Both the position numbers and the translations under genes were made by a program. The notes under the pieces were generated by a model. The model was not told the DNA's origin. It searched no databases and saw nothing but the letters and a program-made list of their open reading frames with translations. Shown in pieces: positions 37,833 to 48,481 of a stretch of 64,000 nt of DNA. Position 1 is the stretch's first letter; each line of letters begins with the position of its first letter. The stretch comes from Pseudomonas serbica (GTDB taxonomy: Bacteria; Pseudomonadota; Gammaproteobacteria; Pseudomonadales; Pseudomonadaceae), in the NCBI RefSeq assembly GCF_028823535.1, contig NZ_JAQIYM010000006.1:1-64000 (forward strand), written 5' to 3'.

Positions 37833-39569
37833 TTACATACGCTCCAGAGTTTCTAGGCCCAAGAGTTCCAGGCCTTGCTTGAGGGTGCGACCGGTCAGTG
37901 CGGCGAGGCGCAGGCGGCTCTGCATCTGTGCCGGGGTGTCGGCGGCGAGGATCGGGCAGTTCTCGTAGAAGCTGGAGAACAGGCCGGCGACGTCGTACAG
38001 GTAAGTGCAGAGAATGTGCGGCGTGCCTTTCTCGGCCACGTTGTTCAGCACTTCGCCAAATTGTGCGAGTTTTGCCGCCAGTTCGTGTTCGTGGGTGGCT
38101 TCGAGCACGATCTGGCCTTCGACTTCGCTGAAGTCCTTGCCGAGTTTGCGGAACACGCCAGCCACACGGGTGTAGGCGTACAGCAGGTAGGGCGCGGTGT
38201 TGCCTTCGAAGTTCAGCATCAGGTCGAAGTTGAAGCTGTAGTCGCTGGTGCGGTGCTTGGACAGGTCGGCGTATTTCACCGCGCCGATGCCCACGACCTT
38301 GGCGATGTTGCGCAGGTCGGCTTCGGCCAGCTCAGGGTTCTTCTCTTTCACGAGGGTGTAGGCGCGTTCCTGGGCTTCGGTCAGCAGGTCGATCAGCTTC
38401 ACGGTGCCGCCATCACGGGTCTTGAACGGGCGGCCGTCAGCGCCGTTCATGGTGCCGAAGCCCATGTGTTCCATTTCCATTGGATGGGTCACGAAACCGG
38501 CCTTGCGCGCCACGGCAAACACCTGCTGGAAGTGCAGGGCCTGACGCTGGTCGACGAAGTACAGCGCACGATCAGCCTTGAGCTTGCCGCTGCGGTAGCG
38601 TACGGCGGCCAGGTCGGTGGTGGCGTAGAGGTAGCCGCCATCGGCCTTGACGATGATCACCGGCAGCGGGTCGCCGTCGGCGTTCTTGAACTCGTCGAGG
38701 AACACGCACTGGGCGCCGTTGCTCTCGACCAGCATGCCAGCGGCCTTGAGGTCGTTGACCACGTTGATCAGGTCGTCGTTATAGGCGCTTTCGCCCATCA
38801 CGTCGGCCATGGTCAGCTTGACGTTCAGCAGTTCGTAGATTTTCTGGCAGTGGGACAGCGAGATGTCCTTGAACTTGGTCCACAGCGCCAGGCAATCGGC
38901 ATCGCCGGCCTGCAGCTTGACCACCAGGCCACGGGCGCGGTCGGCGAACTCTTCGGATTCGTCGAAGCGTTGCTTGGCGGCGCGGTAGAAATTTTCCAGG
39001 TCCGACAGCTCGTCGCTGGTAATCGGGTTTTCCTGCAGGTACGCCATCAACATGCCGAACTGGGTGCCCCAGTCGCCGACGTGGTTCTGGCGGATCACTT
39101 CATCGCCGAGGAACTCGAGTACGCGGGCCACGCCGTCGCCAATGATGGTCGAGCGCAAGTGGCCGACGTGCATCTCCTTGGCCAGGTTCGGGGCGGACAG
39201 GTCGACCACGGTGCGCTGCACTGGGCCGGCCTTGCGCACGCCGATGTTGGCGTCGGCCAGGGCGGCGTCCAGGCGCGAAGCCAGGGCATCGGTGTTCTGG
39301 AAGAAGTTCAGGAAGCCAGGGCCGGCGATTTCGGCCTTGGAGACGTTTTCGTCGGCGGGCAGCGCGGCGATGATTTTTTCCGCCAGGTCGCGCGGCTTCA
39401 TGCCGGCCGGTTTCGCCAGCATCATGGCGATGTTGCTGGCGAAGTCGCCGTTCTTCTTGTCGCGGGAGTTTTCCACCTGGATCGCCGGCGACAGGCCTTC
39501 AGGCAACACACCTTCGTTGACGAGTTGGGTGATGGCTTGTTGGATCAGCTGACGAATGGTGTCTTTCAT
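37833..39569 (-). CDS. argS: Arginyl-tRNA synthetase
   Basis: A 578-residue class I synthetase that charges tRNA-Arg. The start at 39569 ([14 protein letters not shown]) is preferred over 39590. The HIGH-like motif is HVGHLRS near residue 130. A canonical KMSK is not obvious, as in many ArgRS. The C-terminal helical anticodon-binding domain ([12 protein letters not shown] onwards) ends with [10 protein letters not shown] good sigma70 promoter lies upstream. The next gene on the strand is the SPOR protein, with almost no gap. Confidence 0.96.
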   Translation of the reverse strand: MKDTIRQLIQQAITQLVNEGVLPEGLSPAIQVENSRDKKNGDFASNIAMMLAKPAGMKPRDLAEKIIAALPADENVSKAEIAGPGFLNFFQNTDALASRLDAALADANIGVRKAGPVQRTVVDLSAPNLAKEMHVGHLRSTIIGDGVARVLEFLGDEVIRQNHVGDWGTQFGMLMAYLQENPITSDELSDLENFYRAAKQRFDESEEFADRARGLVVKLQAGDADCLALWTKFKDISLSHCQKIYELLNVKLTMADVMGESAYNDDLINVVNDLKAAGMLVESNGAQCVFLDEFKNADGDPLPVIIVKADGGYLYATTDLAAVRYRSGKLKADRALYFVDQRQALHFQQVFAVARKAGFVTHPMEMEHMGFGTMNGADGRPFKTRDGGTVKLIDLLTEAQERAYTLVKEKNPELAEADLRNIAKVVGIGAVKYADLSKHRTSDYSFNFDLMLNFEGNTAPYLLYAYTRVAGVFRKLGKDFSEVEGQIVLEATHEHELAAKLAQFGEVLNNVAEKGTPHILCTYLYDVAGLFSSFYENCPILAADTPAQMQSRLRLAALTGRTLKQGLELLGLETLERM

Positions 39570-39628
39570 GGTCTTCTCTTTCGACCGCAAGCGCGGCGGC
39601 GCATCGTGCGCTGGTGGAAAAACTGGGC

Positions 39629-39657
39629 ATTATCCGTTGCCCGGGCAAGCTTGCCAA
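39629..39657 (-). promoter_or_regulatory. Sigma70 promoter of argS
   Basis: On the minus strand TTGGCA (39657-39652), 17-base spacer, GATAAT (39634-39629). The -35 side overlaps a perfect 12-base palindrome GGCAAGCTTGCC (39644-39655). TSS would be near 39622. Confidence 0.65.
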
Positions 39658-39705
39658 CTATAGCGGGCAGGTTATGGATATGTGGTGACAAATCGGCCGG
39701 CCCGT

Positions 39706-41925
39706 TCAATACAAATCGACGGGATCAACATCCAATGACCAACGCACCGCCCGCCCGCTCGGCATCTGTTCCAAAACCAGCAGCCAGCTGGCAAGCAACC
39801 GATGCAGCGGCGCCCGTGCGGTAGCCTGCAGCAACAACTGCGCACGATAACGCCCGGCCCGCCGCTCCATCGGTGCCGGCACCGGCCCGAGCAGTTCGAT
39901 TCCGGTCAGATTCTGATCGGCGAGCAAACGCTCGGCCTCGCTGCACGCTTCATCAAGAAAGCCTTCGGCCTGACCCGGCTTGTGCGCTTCGGCCCGCAGC
40001 AGCGCCAAATGCGCAAACGGTGGCAATCCCGCCGCGCGCCGCTCGCTCAAGGCCTGTTCGGCAAAGGCGAAGTAACCCTGTTCAGTCAGTTGCACCAGCA
40101 GCGGATGGTCGGCCAGGTGCGTCTGGATGATCACCTTGCCCGGCTCTTCCGCCCGGCCCGCGCGACCGGCGACCTGGACAATCAGTTGCGCCATGCGCTC
40201 GCTGGCGCGGAAATCACCGGAGAACAGCCCGCCGTCGGCATCCAGGATCGAGACCAGGGTGACCCGTGGAAAGTGGTGTCCCTTGGCGAGCATCTGCGTG
40301 CCGACCAGGATGCAGGGGTGACCTTTCTGGATAGTGGCGAACAATTGGTTCATTGCGTCCTTGCGCGATGTACTGTCGCGGTCGACCCGCAGCACCGGAA
40401 AGTCCGGGAACAGGATCCCCAGGCGTTCCTCGGCCCGTTCGGTACCGGCTCCCACGGGGCGCAAGTCGACCTTGCTGCATTTGGGGCACTGGCGCGGCAC
40501 GCGTTCGACATAGCCGCAATGATGGCAGCGCAGTTCGCCGTAGCGCTGGTGCACGGTCATGCGCGCATCGCAGCGTTGGCACTCGGACATCCAGCCGCAG
40601 TCGTGGCACAACAGCGTCGGGGCAAAACCGCGGCGGTTGAGGAATACCAGCACCTGTTGGCCGGCGGCAAGTGTCTGGCCGATGGCTTGTTGCATGGGGC
40701 CGGAAATGCCGCTGTCCAGCGGACGGCTTTTCACATCCAGGCGCAGGAATCGTGGTTGCTTGGCACCACCCGCGCGCTCGTTCAGCCGCAACAGTCCATA
40801 GCGGCCGGTGTAGGCGTTGTGCAGGCTTTCCAGCGAGGGCGTGGCGGAGCCCAGGACAATCGGGATGTTTTCCTGGCGCGCCCGTACCAGCGCCAGGTCG
40901 CGCGCGTGGTAGCGCAAGCCTTCCTGCTGCTTGTAAGAGCCGTCGTGTTCTTCGTCGATGATGATCAGTCCCGGGTTTTTCATCGGCGTGAACAGCGCCG
41001 AGCGGGTGCCGATAATGATGTCGGCTTCGCCGTCGCGGGCGGCGAGCCAGGCGTCGAGACGTTCGCGATCATTGACCGCCGAGTGAATCAGCGCGATGCG
41101 CGCATTGAAGCGCTGCTCGAAGCGCGCCAGGGTTTGCGGCCCGAGGTTGATTTCCGGGATCAGTACCAGCGCTTGCTTGCCGGCCTCCAGGGTTTCGCGG
41201 ATCAGTTGCAGATAAACTTCGGTTTTGCCGCTGCCGGTAACACCGGCGAGAAGGAACGCGTGGTAACTGTCGAACCCGGCGCGAATGGCTTCATAGGCTG
41301 CCCGCTGTTCCGGGTTGAGTGGCAGTTCGGGTTGGGCCAGCCAGTGTTCGTGGCGGGCGCCAGGAGCGTGCCTGCGGATCTCGACCTGGACCAGTTCCTT
41401 GGCCAGCAACAGATCGAGGCTGTCCTTGCTCAGCATCAGCTTGCTCAGCAACTGATGGGCGACGCCGTGAGGGTGCTGGGCCAATGTTGCCAAGGCTTCG
41501 CGCTGGCGCGGGGCTCGGGCGATACGCGGGTCATCGAGGCTGGCGCCTGGCGCAGCGGACCAGAAGCGCTCCTGGCGCGCCTCGGCCAGTTCACCCTGGC
41601 GCAGCAACACCGGCAGTGCCCAGCTCAAGGTGTCGCCGAGGCTGTGCTGGTAGTACTGGGATGTCCACAGGCACAGCTTGAACAGCGCGGGCGGCAGCGG
41701 CGGCGTGGCATCCAGCAGTGCGAGGGCAGGTTTGAGTTTCTCCACCGGTACTTCACTGGTGTCGGTAACTTCCACCAGGATCCCGATCATCTCCCGTCGA
41801 CCGAACGGCACCCGCAAGCGCATGCCGGGGTGCAACTGCGCACGCAGCACGCCGGCCGGCGCCCGGTAGTCGAACAGGCGGCGCAGGGGCGAAGGCAGGG
41901 CGAGGCGCAAAATGGCGTCGGGCAC
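39706..41925 (-). CDS. priA: PriA, primosomal DNA helicase
   Basis: A 739-residue 3'-5' helicase that restarts stalled forks. It has an N-terminal fork-binding domain, Walker A GVTGSGKTEVY near residue 230, DEEHDGSYKQ as the DEEH box near 330, and a zinc-binding insert with eight Cys between the helicase lobes (CHDCGWMSECQRC ... CHHCG ... CPKC). The GTG at 41925 gives MPDAILRLALPSPLRR, the usual start. The C-terminal half is complete. Confidence 0.95.
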   Translation of the reverse strand: MPDAILRLALPSPLRRLFDYRAPAGVLRAQLHPGMRLRVPFGRREMIGILVEVTDTSEVPVEKLKPALALLDATPPLPPALFKLCLWTSQYYQHSLGDTLSWALPVLLRQGELAEARQERFWSAAPGASLDDPRIARAPRQREALATLAQHPHGVAHQLLSKLMLSKDSLDLLLAKELVQVEIRRHAPGARHEHWLAQPELPLNPEQRAAYEAIRAGFDSYHAFLLAGVTGSGKTEVYLQLIRETLEAGKQALVLIPEINLGPQTLARFEQRFNARIALIHSAVNDRERLDAWLAARDGEADIIIGTRSALFTPMKNPGLIIIDEEHDGSYKQQEGLRYHARDLALVRARQENIPIVLGSATPSLESLHNAYTGRYGLLRLNERAGGAKQPRFLRLDVKSRPLDSGISGPMQQAIGQTLAAGQQVLVFLNRRGFAPTLLCHDCGWMSECQRCDARMTVHQRYGELRCHHCGYVERVPRQCPKCSKVDLRPVGAGTERAEERLGILFPDFPVLRVDRDSTSRKDAMNQLFATIQKGHPCILVGTQMLAKGHHFPRVTLVSILDADGGLFSGDFRASERMAQLIVQVAGRAGRAEEPGKVIIQTHLADHPLLVQLTEQGYFAFAEQALSERRAAGLPPFAHLALLRAEAHKPGQAEGFLDEACSEAERLLADQNLTGIELLGPVPAPMERRAGRYRAQLLLQATARAPLHRLLASWLLVLEQMPSGRAVRWSLDVDPVDLY

Positions 41926-41970
41926 GCGGGGGAGTCTCGATCAACAGGCAATGAAGGGTATGACACATAA

Positions 41971-42065
41971 CCTAAGGGAGCGGGCTTGCTCGCGAAAGCG
42001 GTGTGTCAGACGCCTTGAATGCTGGCCGGCACACCGCTTTCGCGAGCAAGCCCGCTCCCACAAGG
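41971..42065. repeat. REPIN, GGGCTTGCTCGC subtype, long centre
   Basis: The arms are extended: CGGGCTTGCTCGCGAAAGCGGTGTG on the left matches the reverse complement on the right (41971-42005 and 42030-42065). The centre again has a GCCTTGAATGCTGG type sequence, related to the REPINs at 34866 and 61333. It lies between the divergent priA and rpmE genes. Confidence 0.9.
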
Positions 42066-42114
42066 ATCGCGCTTTGGGTCGGGAGCCTAGCAGACGGTCG
42101 GTCTCAGGGACAGC

Positions 42115-42142
42115 TTGCGTGATTGGCATTGTCTGGTAGAAT
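42115..42142 (+). promoter_or_regulatory. Sigma70 promoter of rpmE
   Basis: TTGCGT (42115-42120), 16-base spacer, TAGAAT (42137-42142). It is about 70 bases before the rpmE ATG, leaving room for a 5' leader. Confidence 0.6.
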
Positions 42143-42212
42143 CCGCGGCCTAATTACGTGCGGTATTCAACAATAGTGTTGGGTGGCGGCACGCTAGCCA
42201 GAGGAAGACACC

Positions 42213-42431
42213 ATGAAAGCTGATATCCATCCAGAATACCCAGCAGTTGCTGTTACCTGCAGCTGCGGCAACAAGTTCGAAACCCGTTCGACCTTCGGCA
42301 AAGCCCTGGCGATCGACGTTTGCAACGAATGCCACCCGTTCTACACCGGTAAGCAGAAGACTCTGGACACTGGCGGCCGCGTTCAGCGCTTCGCAGACCG
42401 TTTCGGTGCTTTCGGTGCGAAAAAGGCCTAA
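42213..42431 (+). CDS. rpmE: 50S ribosomal protein L31
   Basis: A 72-residue zinc-binding form of L31. The Cys ligands are visible as C16-S-C18 and C37-x-x-C40 in VTCSCGNKF and VCNECHPFY. It belongs to the large subunit near the central protuberance. The zinc-free paralog used under zinc limitation is not in the window. A strong terminator follows, so it is probably monocistronic. Confidence 0.97.
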   Translation: MKADIHPEYPAVAVTCSCGNKFETRSTFGKALAIDVCNECHPFYTGKQKTLDTGGRVQRFADRFGAFGAKKA

Positions 42432-42475
42432 GGCCAATCAACCTGGGAAAGCGTTGCCGTTTTTCCATGCTGATG

Positions 42476-42505
42476 AAAAAGGCGTCCCCTGGGGCGCCTT
42501 TTTTG
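42476..42505 (+). terminator. Terminator of rpmE
   Basis: AAAAAGGCG ... CGCCTTTTTT with an inner CCC/GGG stem gives a strong hairpin followed by a T-run. The symmetry could stop transcription from both sides. Confidence 0.9.
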
Positions 42506-42648
42506 TGTCTGGGATTTGGCTGCAATGGCCATTTTCAAATAATTGTAGACATTTTTAATGTGGATTGTGAACAGTCTATCCCTTGTGTTCCGTGGCTCTT
42601 GGGCCAAAGTCGTAGGGACGGGTGCTTGACAGGGGTGACCGGTCAGTC

Positions 42649-42677
42649 TTGTGGGGATTTTGCGAGGCGCGTATCCT
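42649..42677 (+). promoter_or_regulatory. Possible promoter of the malic enzyme gene
   Basis: TTGTGG (42649-42654), 17-base spacer, TATCCT (42672-42677). Weak match. The rest of the 212-base gap (42506-42717) shows no gene and only a TTGACA (42625) without a good -10. Confidence 0.3.
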
Positions 42678-42717
42678 CGCTGACCAGTCTGTCCAACAGT
42701 AAAAGCGGAATGCCAAA

Positions 42718-43986
42718 ATGTCTGATCTGAAAACTGCCGCTCTCGAATATCATGCCAATCCTCGTCCAGGGAAGCTGAGTGTCGAGCTCACCAAGGCCAC
42801 CGCTACCGCCCGCGACCTGTCGCTGGCCTACAGCCCCGGCGTAGCTGAACCAGTACGCGAGATCGCCCGCGATCCTGAGCTGGCCTACAAATACACCGGC
42901 AAAGGCAACCTGGTTGCAGTCATTTCCGATGGCACCGCGATTCTGGGCCTGGGTAACCTCGGCCCATTGGCCTCCAAGCCAGTGATGGAAGGTAAAGGCG
43001 TGCTGTTCAAGCGCTTCGCCGGTATCGACGTATTCGACATCGAAGTCGACTCCGAAAGCCCGCAAGCCTTCATCGACACCGTCAAGCGCATCTCCATCAC
43101 CTTCGGTGGCATCAACCTGGAAGACATCAAGGCACCTGAGTGCTTTGAGATCGAACGTGCCCTGATCGAGCAGTGCGACATCCCGGTATTCCACGACGAC
43201 CAGCACGGCACCGCGATCGTGACGGCTGCCGGCATGATCAACGCCCTGGAAATCGCTGGCAAAACCCTGCCGCAAGCCAAGATCGTGTGCCTGGGTGCCG
43301 GCGCTGCCGCCATCTCCTGCATGAAATTGCTGGTGAGCATGGGTGCCAACATCGAAAACATCTACATGGTTGACCGTACCGGTGTGATTCACTCCGGCCG
43401 TGACGACCTGAACCAGTACAAGGCTGTCTTCGCTCACGCGACCGACAAGCGCACCCTGGCAGACGCCCTGCAAGGCGCAGACGTGTTCGTCGGCCTGTCC
43501 GGCCCGAACCTGCTGAGCCCTGAAGGCCTGCTGTCGATGGCGCCTAACCCGATCGTGTTCGCGTGCTCGAACCCGGATCCGGAAATTTCCCCGGAGCTGG
43601 CGCATGCCACCCGCAACGACGTGATCATGGCCACCGGCCGTTCGGACTACCCGAACCAGGTCAACAACGTACTGGGCTTCCCGTTCATCTTCCGTGGTGC
43701 CCTGGACGTTCGCGCCAAGCGCATCAACGAAGAAATGAAAGTAGCTGCGGCCAACGCCCTGCGCGAATTGGCCAAGTTGCCAGTACCTCAGGAAGTGTGC
43801 GACGCCTACGGCGGCATCGCGCTGGAATTCGGTCGTGAGTACATCATTCCGAAACCAATGGACGCCCGCCTGATCACCGTGATCTCCGATGCCGTGGCCA
43901 AGGCTGCGATCGAGACCGGCGTGGCAACCCTGCCGTATCCGAAGAACTACCCGCTGAAAAGCGTGGATGACGTGTTCAACGGCTAA
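42718..43986 (+). CDS. maeB: NADP-dependent malic enzyme, short form
   Basis: A 422-residue enzyme that decarboxylates malate to pyruvate with NAD(P)H formation. It begins MSDLKTAALEYHANPRPGK. The catalytic region has LAYSPGVAEP, the metal/malate-binding ECFEIER and FHDDQHGTAI. The Rossmann segment is VCLGAGAAAIS. The phosphotransacetylase-like C-terminal half of the long MaeB (about 760 residues) is absent, so this is the malic enzyme domain only. Cofactor preference is inferred from family, not read from sequence. It is single and ends in a strong terminator. Confidence 0.92.
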   Translation: MSDLKTAALEYHANPRPGKLSVELTKATATARDLSLAYSPGVAEPVREIARDPELAYKYTGKGNLVAVISDGTAILGLGNLGPLASKPVMEGKGVLFKRFAGIDVFDIEVDSESPQAFIDTVKRISITFGGINLEDIKAPECFEIERALIEQCDIPVFHDDQHGTAIVTAAGMINALEIAGKTLPQAKIVCLGAGAAAISCMKLLVSMGANIENIYMVDRTGVIHSGRDDLNQYKAVFAHATDKRTLADALQGADVFVGLSGPNLLSPEGLLSMAPNPIVFACSNPDPEISPELAHATRNDVIMATGRSDYPNQVNNVLGFPFIFRGALDVRAKRINEEMKVAAANALRELAKLPVPQEVCDAYGGIALEFGREYIIPKPMDARLITVISDAVAKAAIETGVATLPYPKNYPLKSVDDVFNG

Positions 43987-44006
43987 GTCGTTGTAGCGCT
44001 TCAACC

Positions 44007-44040
44007 AAAAGCCCCGGCTCATTTTGAGTCGGGGCTTTTT
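44007..44040 (+). terminator. Terminator of the malic enzyme gene
   Basis: AAAAGCCCCGGCTC, loop ATTTT, GAGTCGGGGC and a T5 run. Strong. Confidence 0.92.
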
Positions 44041-44086
44041 CGTATCTGTGAGTTTTGCGTCGAGGGTGCGGGCGCCGCTAATCCCA

Positions 44087-44110
44087 GTGGGAGCGGGCTT
44101 GCCCGCGAAG
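44087..44110. repeat. Solitary REP, GGGCTTGCCCGC variant
   Basis: GTGGGAGCGGGCTTGCCCGCGAAG: one REP arm without an inverted partner nearby. The internal CCC variant of the usual CTC keeps the GCGGGCTTGCCCGC palindrome. It lies between two terminators. Confidence 0.8.
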
Positions 44111-44145
44111 ACGGCAGCTCAATCAATGCAAGGCTGGCAGGCAAT

Positions 44146-44183
44146 AAAAAAGCCCCGCGCTTCACTCGAAGGCGGGGCTTTTT
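44146..44183. terminator. Bidirectional terminator, mainly for ponA
   Basis: AAAAAAGCCCCGC and GCGGGGCTTTTT arms form a strong stem flanked by A and T runs. It is 16 bases after the ponA stop on the minus strand and can also stop leftover transcription from the malic enzyme side. Confidence 0.9.
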
Positions 44184-44199
44184 GCGCTGCTATACGGGA

Positions 44200-46641
44200 T
44201 CAGAACAAATCAATCGGTGCCGCTTCATCCGCCGGCAGTGGGCTGCCTGGCGCAGTGCCGTTGCCCAGCTCATTGCCCGTCGGCGGCGTATCCTCGACCT
44301 TGAACAGTTCGAAGTAAGCCCCTGGCGTGCCTGGAGTGGCCGCACGACCACTGACAGGGTCTACCCGCAGGCTCAGGATGCCTTCCGGCTCCGGCTGGGT
44401 GTGTGGCGGCAGTCCTTCGAGCGCAGCCCCCATGTAGTTCATCCAGATCGGCAAGGCGACGGTGCCGCCAAACTCCTTGCGACCCAGGCTTTCAGGCTGG
44501 TCGAAGCCGGTCCAGACGGTGGTGACGTAATCGGCGTTGTAGCCGGAGAACCAGGCGTCCTTGGACTCGTTGGTGGTACCGGTCTTGCCCGCGATGTCGC
44601 CGCGTCCCAGGGCCAGCGCGCGACGGCCAGTACCGAGCTTGATCACGTCTTCGAGCATGCTGTTGAGGATGTAGGTTGTGCGTCCGTCGACAATGCGCTC
44701 AGCCACGGCGGGTGCTTGCGCGGCTGGTGGCTCGCCCGGTACTTGGCCAGGTGTTGCATTGACCGTAAAGGCTTCGGCGGCAGGTGCGGCGATACCGTCG
44801 GTCGCGACAGCGCCTTTTGGCACGCTTGGCGGGTTGGCGACGAACAGCGTATCGCCGTTGCGGCTCTCGATCTTGTCGATGATGTACGGGGTGATCTTGT
44901 AGCCGCCATTGGCGAAGGTAGCCCAGCCCGTGGCAATTTCCATTGGTGTCAGGGTCGCGGTGCCCAGGGCCAGGGAAAGGTTGGGCGGCAGATCCTGCTT
45001 GTTGAAGCCAAAGCGGCTGATGTAGTCGATGGTTTTACCAACCCCCATTGCTTGCAGCAGGCGGATCGAAACCAGGTTGCGCGACTTGTAGAGCGCTTCG
45101 CGCAGGCGGATCGGGCCGAGGAAGGTGTTGGTATCGTTTTTCGGGCGCCAGACCTTGTCCAGGTACTCGTCGACAAACACGATCGGTGCGTCGTTCACCA
45201 GGCTGGAGGCGGTGTAGCCGTTATCCAGGGCGGCGCTGTAGACGAACGGCTTGAAGCTCGAGCCCGGCTGGCGCTTGGCCTGAAGGGCGCGGTTGTAGTT
45301 ACTCTGCTCGAAGGCGAAACCGCCGACCAGAGAGCGGATGGCGCCATTTTGCGGGTCAAGGGAGACCAGTGCGCCCTGGGCTTGCGGGATCTGGCTGAAC
45401 TTCAGCGTATTGTCCGCCTGGCGCTGCACGCGTATCAGGTCGCCGACCTGGGCTACGTCCGAGGGTTGTTTCGGATTGGGCCCCATGCTGTTGGTGTTCA
45501 GGAATGGGCGAGCCCATTTCATGCTGTCCCAGCCAACGTGCTCGCTGCCGGTGCGGGTCAGCACTTGCAGGCCGTTCTTGTCGACCTGGGTGACGATGGC
45601 CGGCTCGAGACTGCTGACGGTGCGTTGCTTGGTCAGTTCGGTCGCCCACGCCTCGCGCGTCTTGCCCGGCAGGCGCGACTCGGGGCCCCGGTAGCCGTGA
45701 CGCTGGTCATAGGTCATCAAGCCTTCGTGGAGGGCGGTGTTGGCCATCTCTTGAAGGTTGCTCGGCACCGTGGTGGTGACGCGGAAACCTTCGGTGTACG
45801 CATCGCTGCCATATCGACCAACCATTTCGGCGCGAGCCATCTCGGCGATGTAGGGCGCGTTCACTTCTGGCGTTGGTACGTGATAGCTGGCGTTCAGTGG
45901 TTCGTTGATGGCGGCCGTGTAGTCGGCTTCGCTGATTTTGCCCAGCTTGTACATGCGCCCCAGGATCCAGTCGCGACGCTCCTTGCTGCGGGCCGGGTTG
46001 GCCAGCGGGTTGAATCGCGAAGGGGCCTTGGGCAGGCCGGCGATCATCGCCATCTGCGCCAGGCTGATGTCGCGAATCGACTTGCCGTAATACACCTGCG
46101 CCGCCGCTTCGATGCCGTAGGCACGATTGCCCAGATAGATCTTGTTGACGTAAAGCTCAAGGATTTCGTCCTTGGTCAGTTGTCGTTCGATCTGCAGGGC
46201 CAGGAGAATCTCGGTGGTTTTGCGCGAGAAGCTGCGTTCGCTGGTCAGGAAGAAGTTCTTCGCCACCTGCATGGTGATGGTGCTGCCGCCGGACTGGATA
46301 TGGCCGCTTTTCACCAGCTGAGTGGCGGCGCGCATCAGGCTGCTGGGATCGACACCGTAGTGGTTGGCGAAGTTGTCGTCTTCAGCACTTAGTAACGCAT
46401 TAATGAAATTGGGGGGAATGTCGGCGAAACGGATCGGTGTACGGCGCATTTCGCCGAATTCTGCGATCAACTTGTTATCGCTGCTGTAGACCCGCAAAGG
46501 GATCTGCAACTGGATGCTTCTCAGTGCCTCTACGGACGGTAATCCGGGACTAAGGTAAAGAAACGCCCCACTCAGACCCAGAAGCAGTCCGCAGAATACG
46601 GCGACGATGGACCAACCGAAAAATTTCAGCAGACGAATCAA
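44200..46641 (-). CDS. ponA: Penicillin-binding protein 1A (transglycosylase/transpeptidase)
   Basis: An 813-residue class A PBP. TM anchor near 8-30. The transglycosylase domain (about 55-230) has EDDNFANHYGVD with catalytic Glu and GSTITMQVAKN. The transpeptidase domain has SSFKP (SxxK nucleophile Ser), then KTGTTNESKDAWF. An ODD-like insert lies between the domains. The start is TTG at 46641 (MIRLLKFFGW); ATG at 46655 is out of frame, so a TTG start is needed. It is divergent from pilM, as in P. aeruginosa. The TTG may lower its expression. Confidence 0.95.
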   Translation of the reverse strand: MIRLLKFFGWSIVAVFCGLLLGLSGAFLYLSPGLPSVEALRSIQLQIPLRVYSSDNKLIAEFGEMRRTPIRFADIPPNFINALLSAEDDNFANHYGVDPSSLMRAATQLVKSGHIQSGGSTITMQVAKNFFLTSERSFSRKTTEILLALQIERQLTKDEILELYVNKIYLGNRAYGIEAAAQVYYGKSIRDISLAQMAMIAGLPKAPSRFNPLANPARSKERRDWILGRMYKLGKISEADYTAAINEPLNASYHVPTPEVNAPYIAEMARAEMVGRYGSDAYTEGFRVTTTVPSNLQEMANTALHEGLMTYDQRHGYRGPESRLPGKTREAWATELTKQRTVSSLEPAIVTQVDKNGLQVLTRTGSEHVGWDSMKWARPFLNTNSMGPNPKQPSDVAQVGDLIRVQRQADNTLKFSQIPQAQGALVSLDPQNGAIRSLVGGFAFEQSNYNRALQAKRQPGSSFKPFVYSAALDNGYTASSLVNDAPIVFVDEYLDKVWRPKNDTNTFLGPIRLREALYKSRNLVSIRLLQAMGVGKTIDYISRFGFNKQDLPPNLSLALGTATLTPMEIATGWATFANGGYKITPYIIDKIESRNGDTLFVANPPSVPKGAVATDGIAAPAAEAFTVNATPGQVPGEPPAAQAPAVAERIVDGRTTYILNSMLEDVIKLGTGRRALALGRGDIAGKTGTTNESKDAWFSGYNADYVTTVWTGFDQPESLGRKEFGGTVALPIWMNYMGAALEGLPPHTQPEPEGILSLRVDPVSGRAATPGTPGAYFELFKVEDTPPTGNELGNGTAPGSPLPADEAAPIDLF

Positions 46642-46739
46642 GGCTTTTGGACATCCAGGGTAAAAAATGAATTTGGCATCAGGGTTCAGGCTAAGGAGAA
46701 CGACCCGCGCTTGAGAAAAAGCGGAAAAAAACGCTGGGC

Positions 46740-46745
46740 ATTATA
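46740..46745 (-). promoter_or_regulatory. -10 element of the ponA promoter
   Basis: A perfect TATAAT on the minus strand, about 100 bases from the ponA start. No strong -35 is at the 17-base distance (a TTGACA lies 34 bases away). The 212-base ponA/pilM gap also must hold a pilM promoter, which I cannot place. Confidence 0.5.
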
Positions 46746-46826
46746 AGCATTTTTCCGTCCATGGCGTTATTTGCGCTGCTGTCAAGACGGGTGGTTTGAA
46801 CGCAACCCCCGTTATGGAGTCCGTAA

Positions 46827-47914
<1,088 letters not shown>

Positions 47915-47915
<1 letters not shown>

Positions 47916-48481
47916 TGGCGCGGATCAATCTATTGCCCTGGCGCGAAGAGCGGCGCGAACAGCGGCGCAAGCGCTTTCTACTGATGCTGGTCGGTGTACT
48001 GGTGGGCTCGACGGGTGCGCTGTTCTTCGCCAACCAGGTCATCAGCAGCGCCATCGAGCGGCAGCTTGCGCGTAATGATTACATCGGCAGACAAATCGCC
48101 GTGGTCGACGAGCGGATCAAGCAGATCAGTGATCTCAAGGCCCGTCGCGAGCAATTGGTCGAGCGCATGCGCATCATCCAGGACTTGCAGGGCAATCGTC
48201 CGATCAGCGGGCGAATGTTTGATCAATTGGCGCGCACCTTGCCCGATGGGGTGTTTTTCACTGAAGTCAAAATGGCGGGCAAGACCTTGTCCATTACCGG
48301 GGCGGCGCAATCGAATAATCGCGTTTCAGACTTGATGCGCAACCTTGATGCGTCCGACTGGTTTGATGCGCCCAGCCTCACTGAAGTCAAGGCGACGACC
48401 GCTGGTCAGCTGGACCAGGCCAACGTTTTTCAGTTGACCGTTCGTCAGACCCAGCCTGCGGCCACGGAGGTCGACAAGTGA
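47915..48481 (+). CDS. pilN: PilN, type IV pilus alignment subcomplex protein
   Basis: A 188-residue bitopic inner-membrane protein. The cytoplasmic N-terminus MARINLLPWREERREQRR carries the INLLPWR motif that PilM binds. It is followed by one TM helix (about 20-40) and a coiled coil plus ferredoxin-like periplasmic domain. PilN dimerises with PilO. Starts in TGATG overlap with pilM and ends in a GTGA overlap with pilO. Confidence 0.96.

Noticed and set aside
42625..42660. TTGACA at 42625 as a strong promoter of the malic enzyme gene
   Set aside because: No acceptable -10 at a normal distance; the 17-base position reads TTGTGG.
44182..46392. Plus-strand frame opposite ponA, and similar ones opposite argS (37875-39824), priA (39802-41970) and phaC1 (32508-34103)
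   Set aside because: All lie against well-supported genes with visible catalytic motifs and have the composition of antisense high-GC frames.
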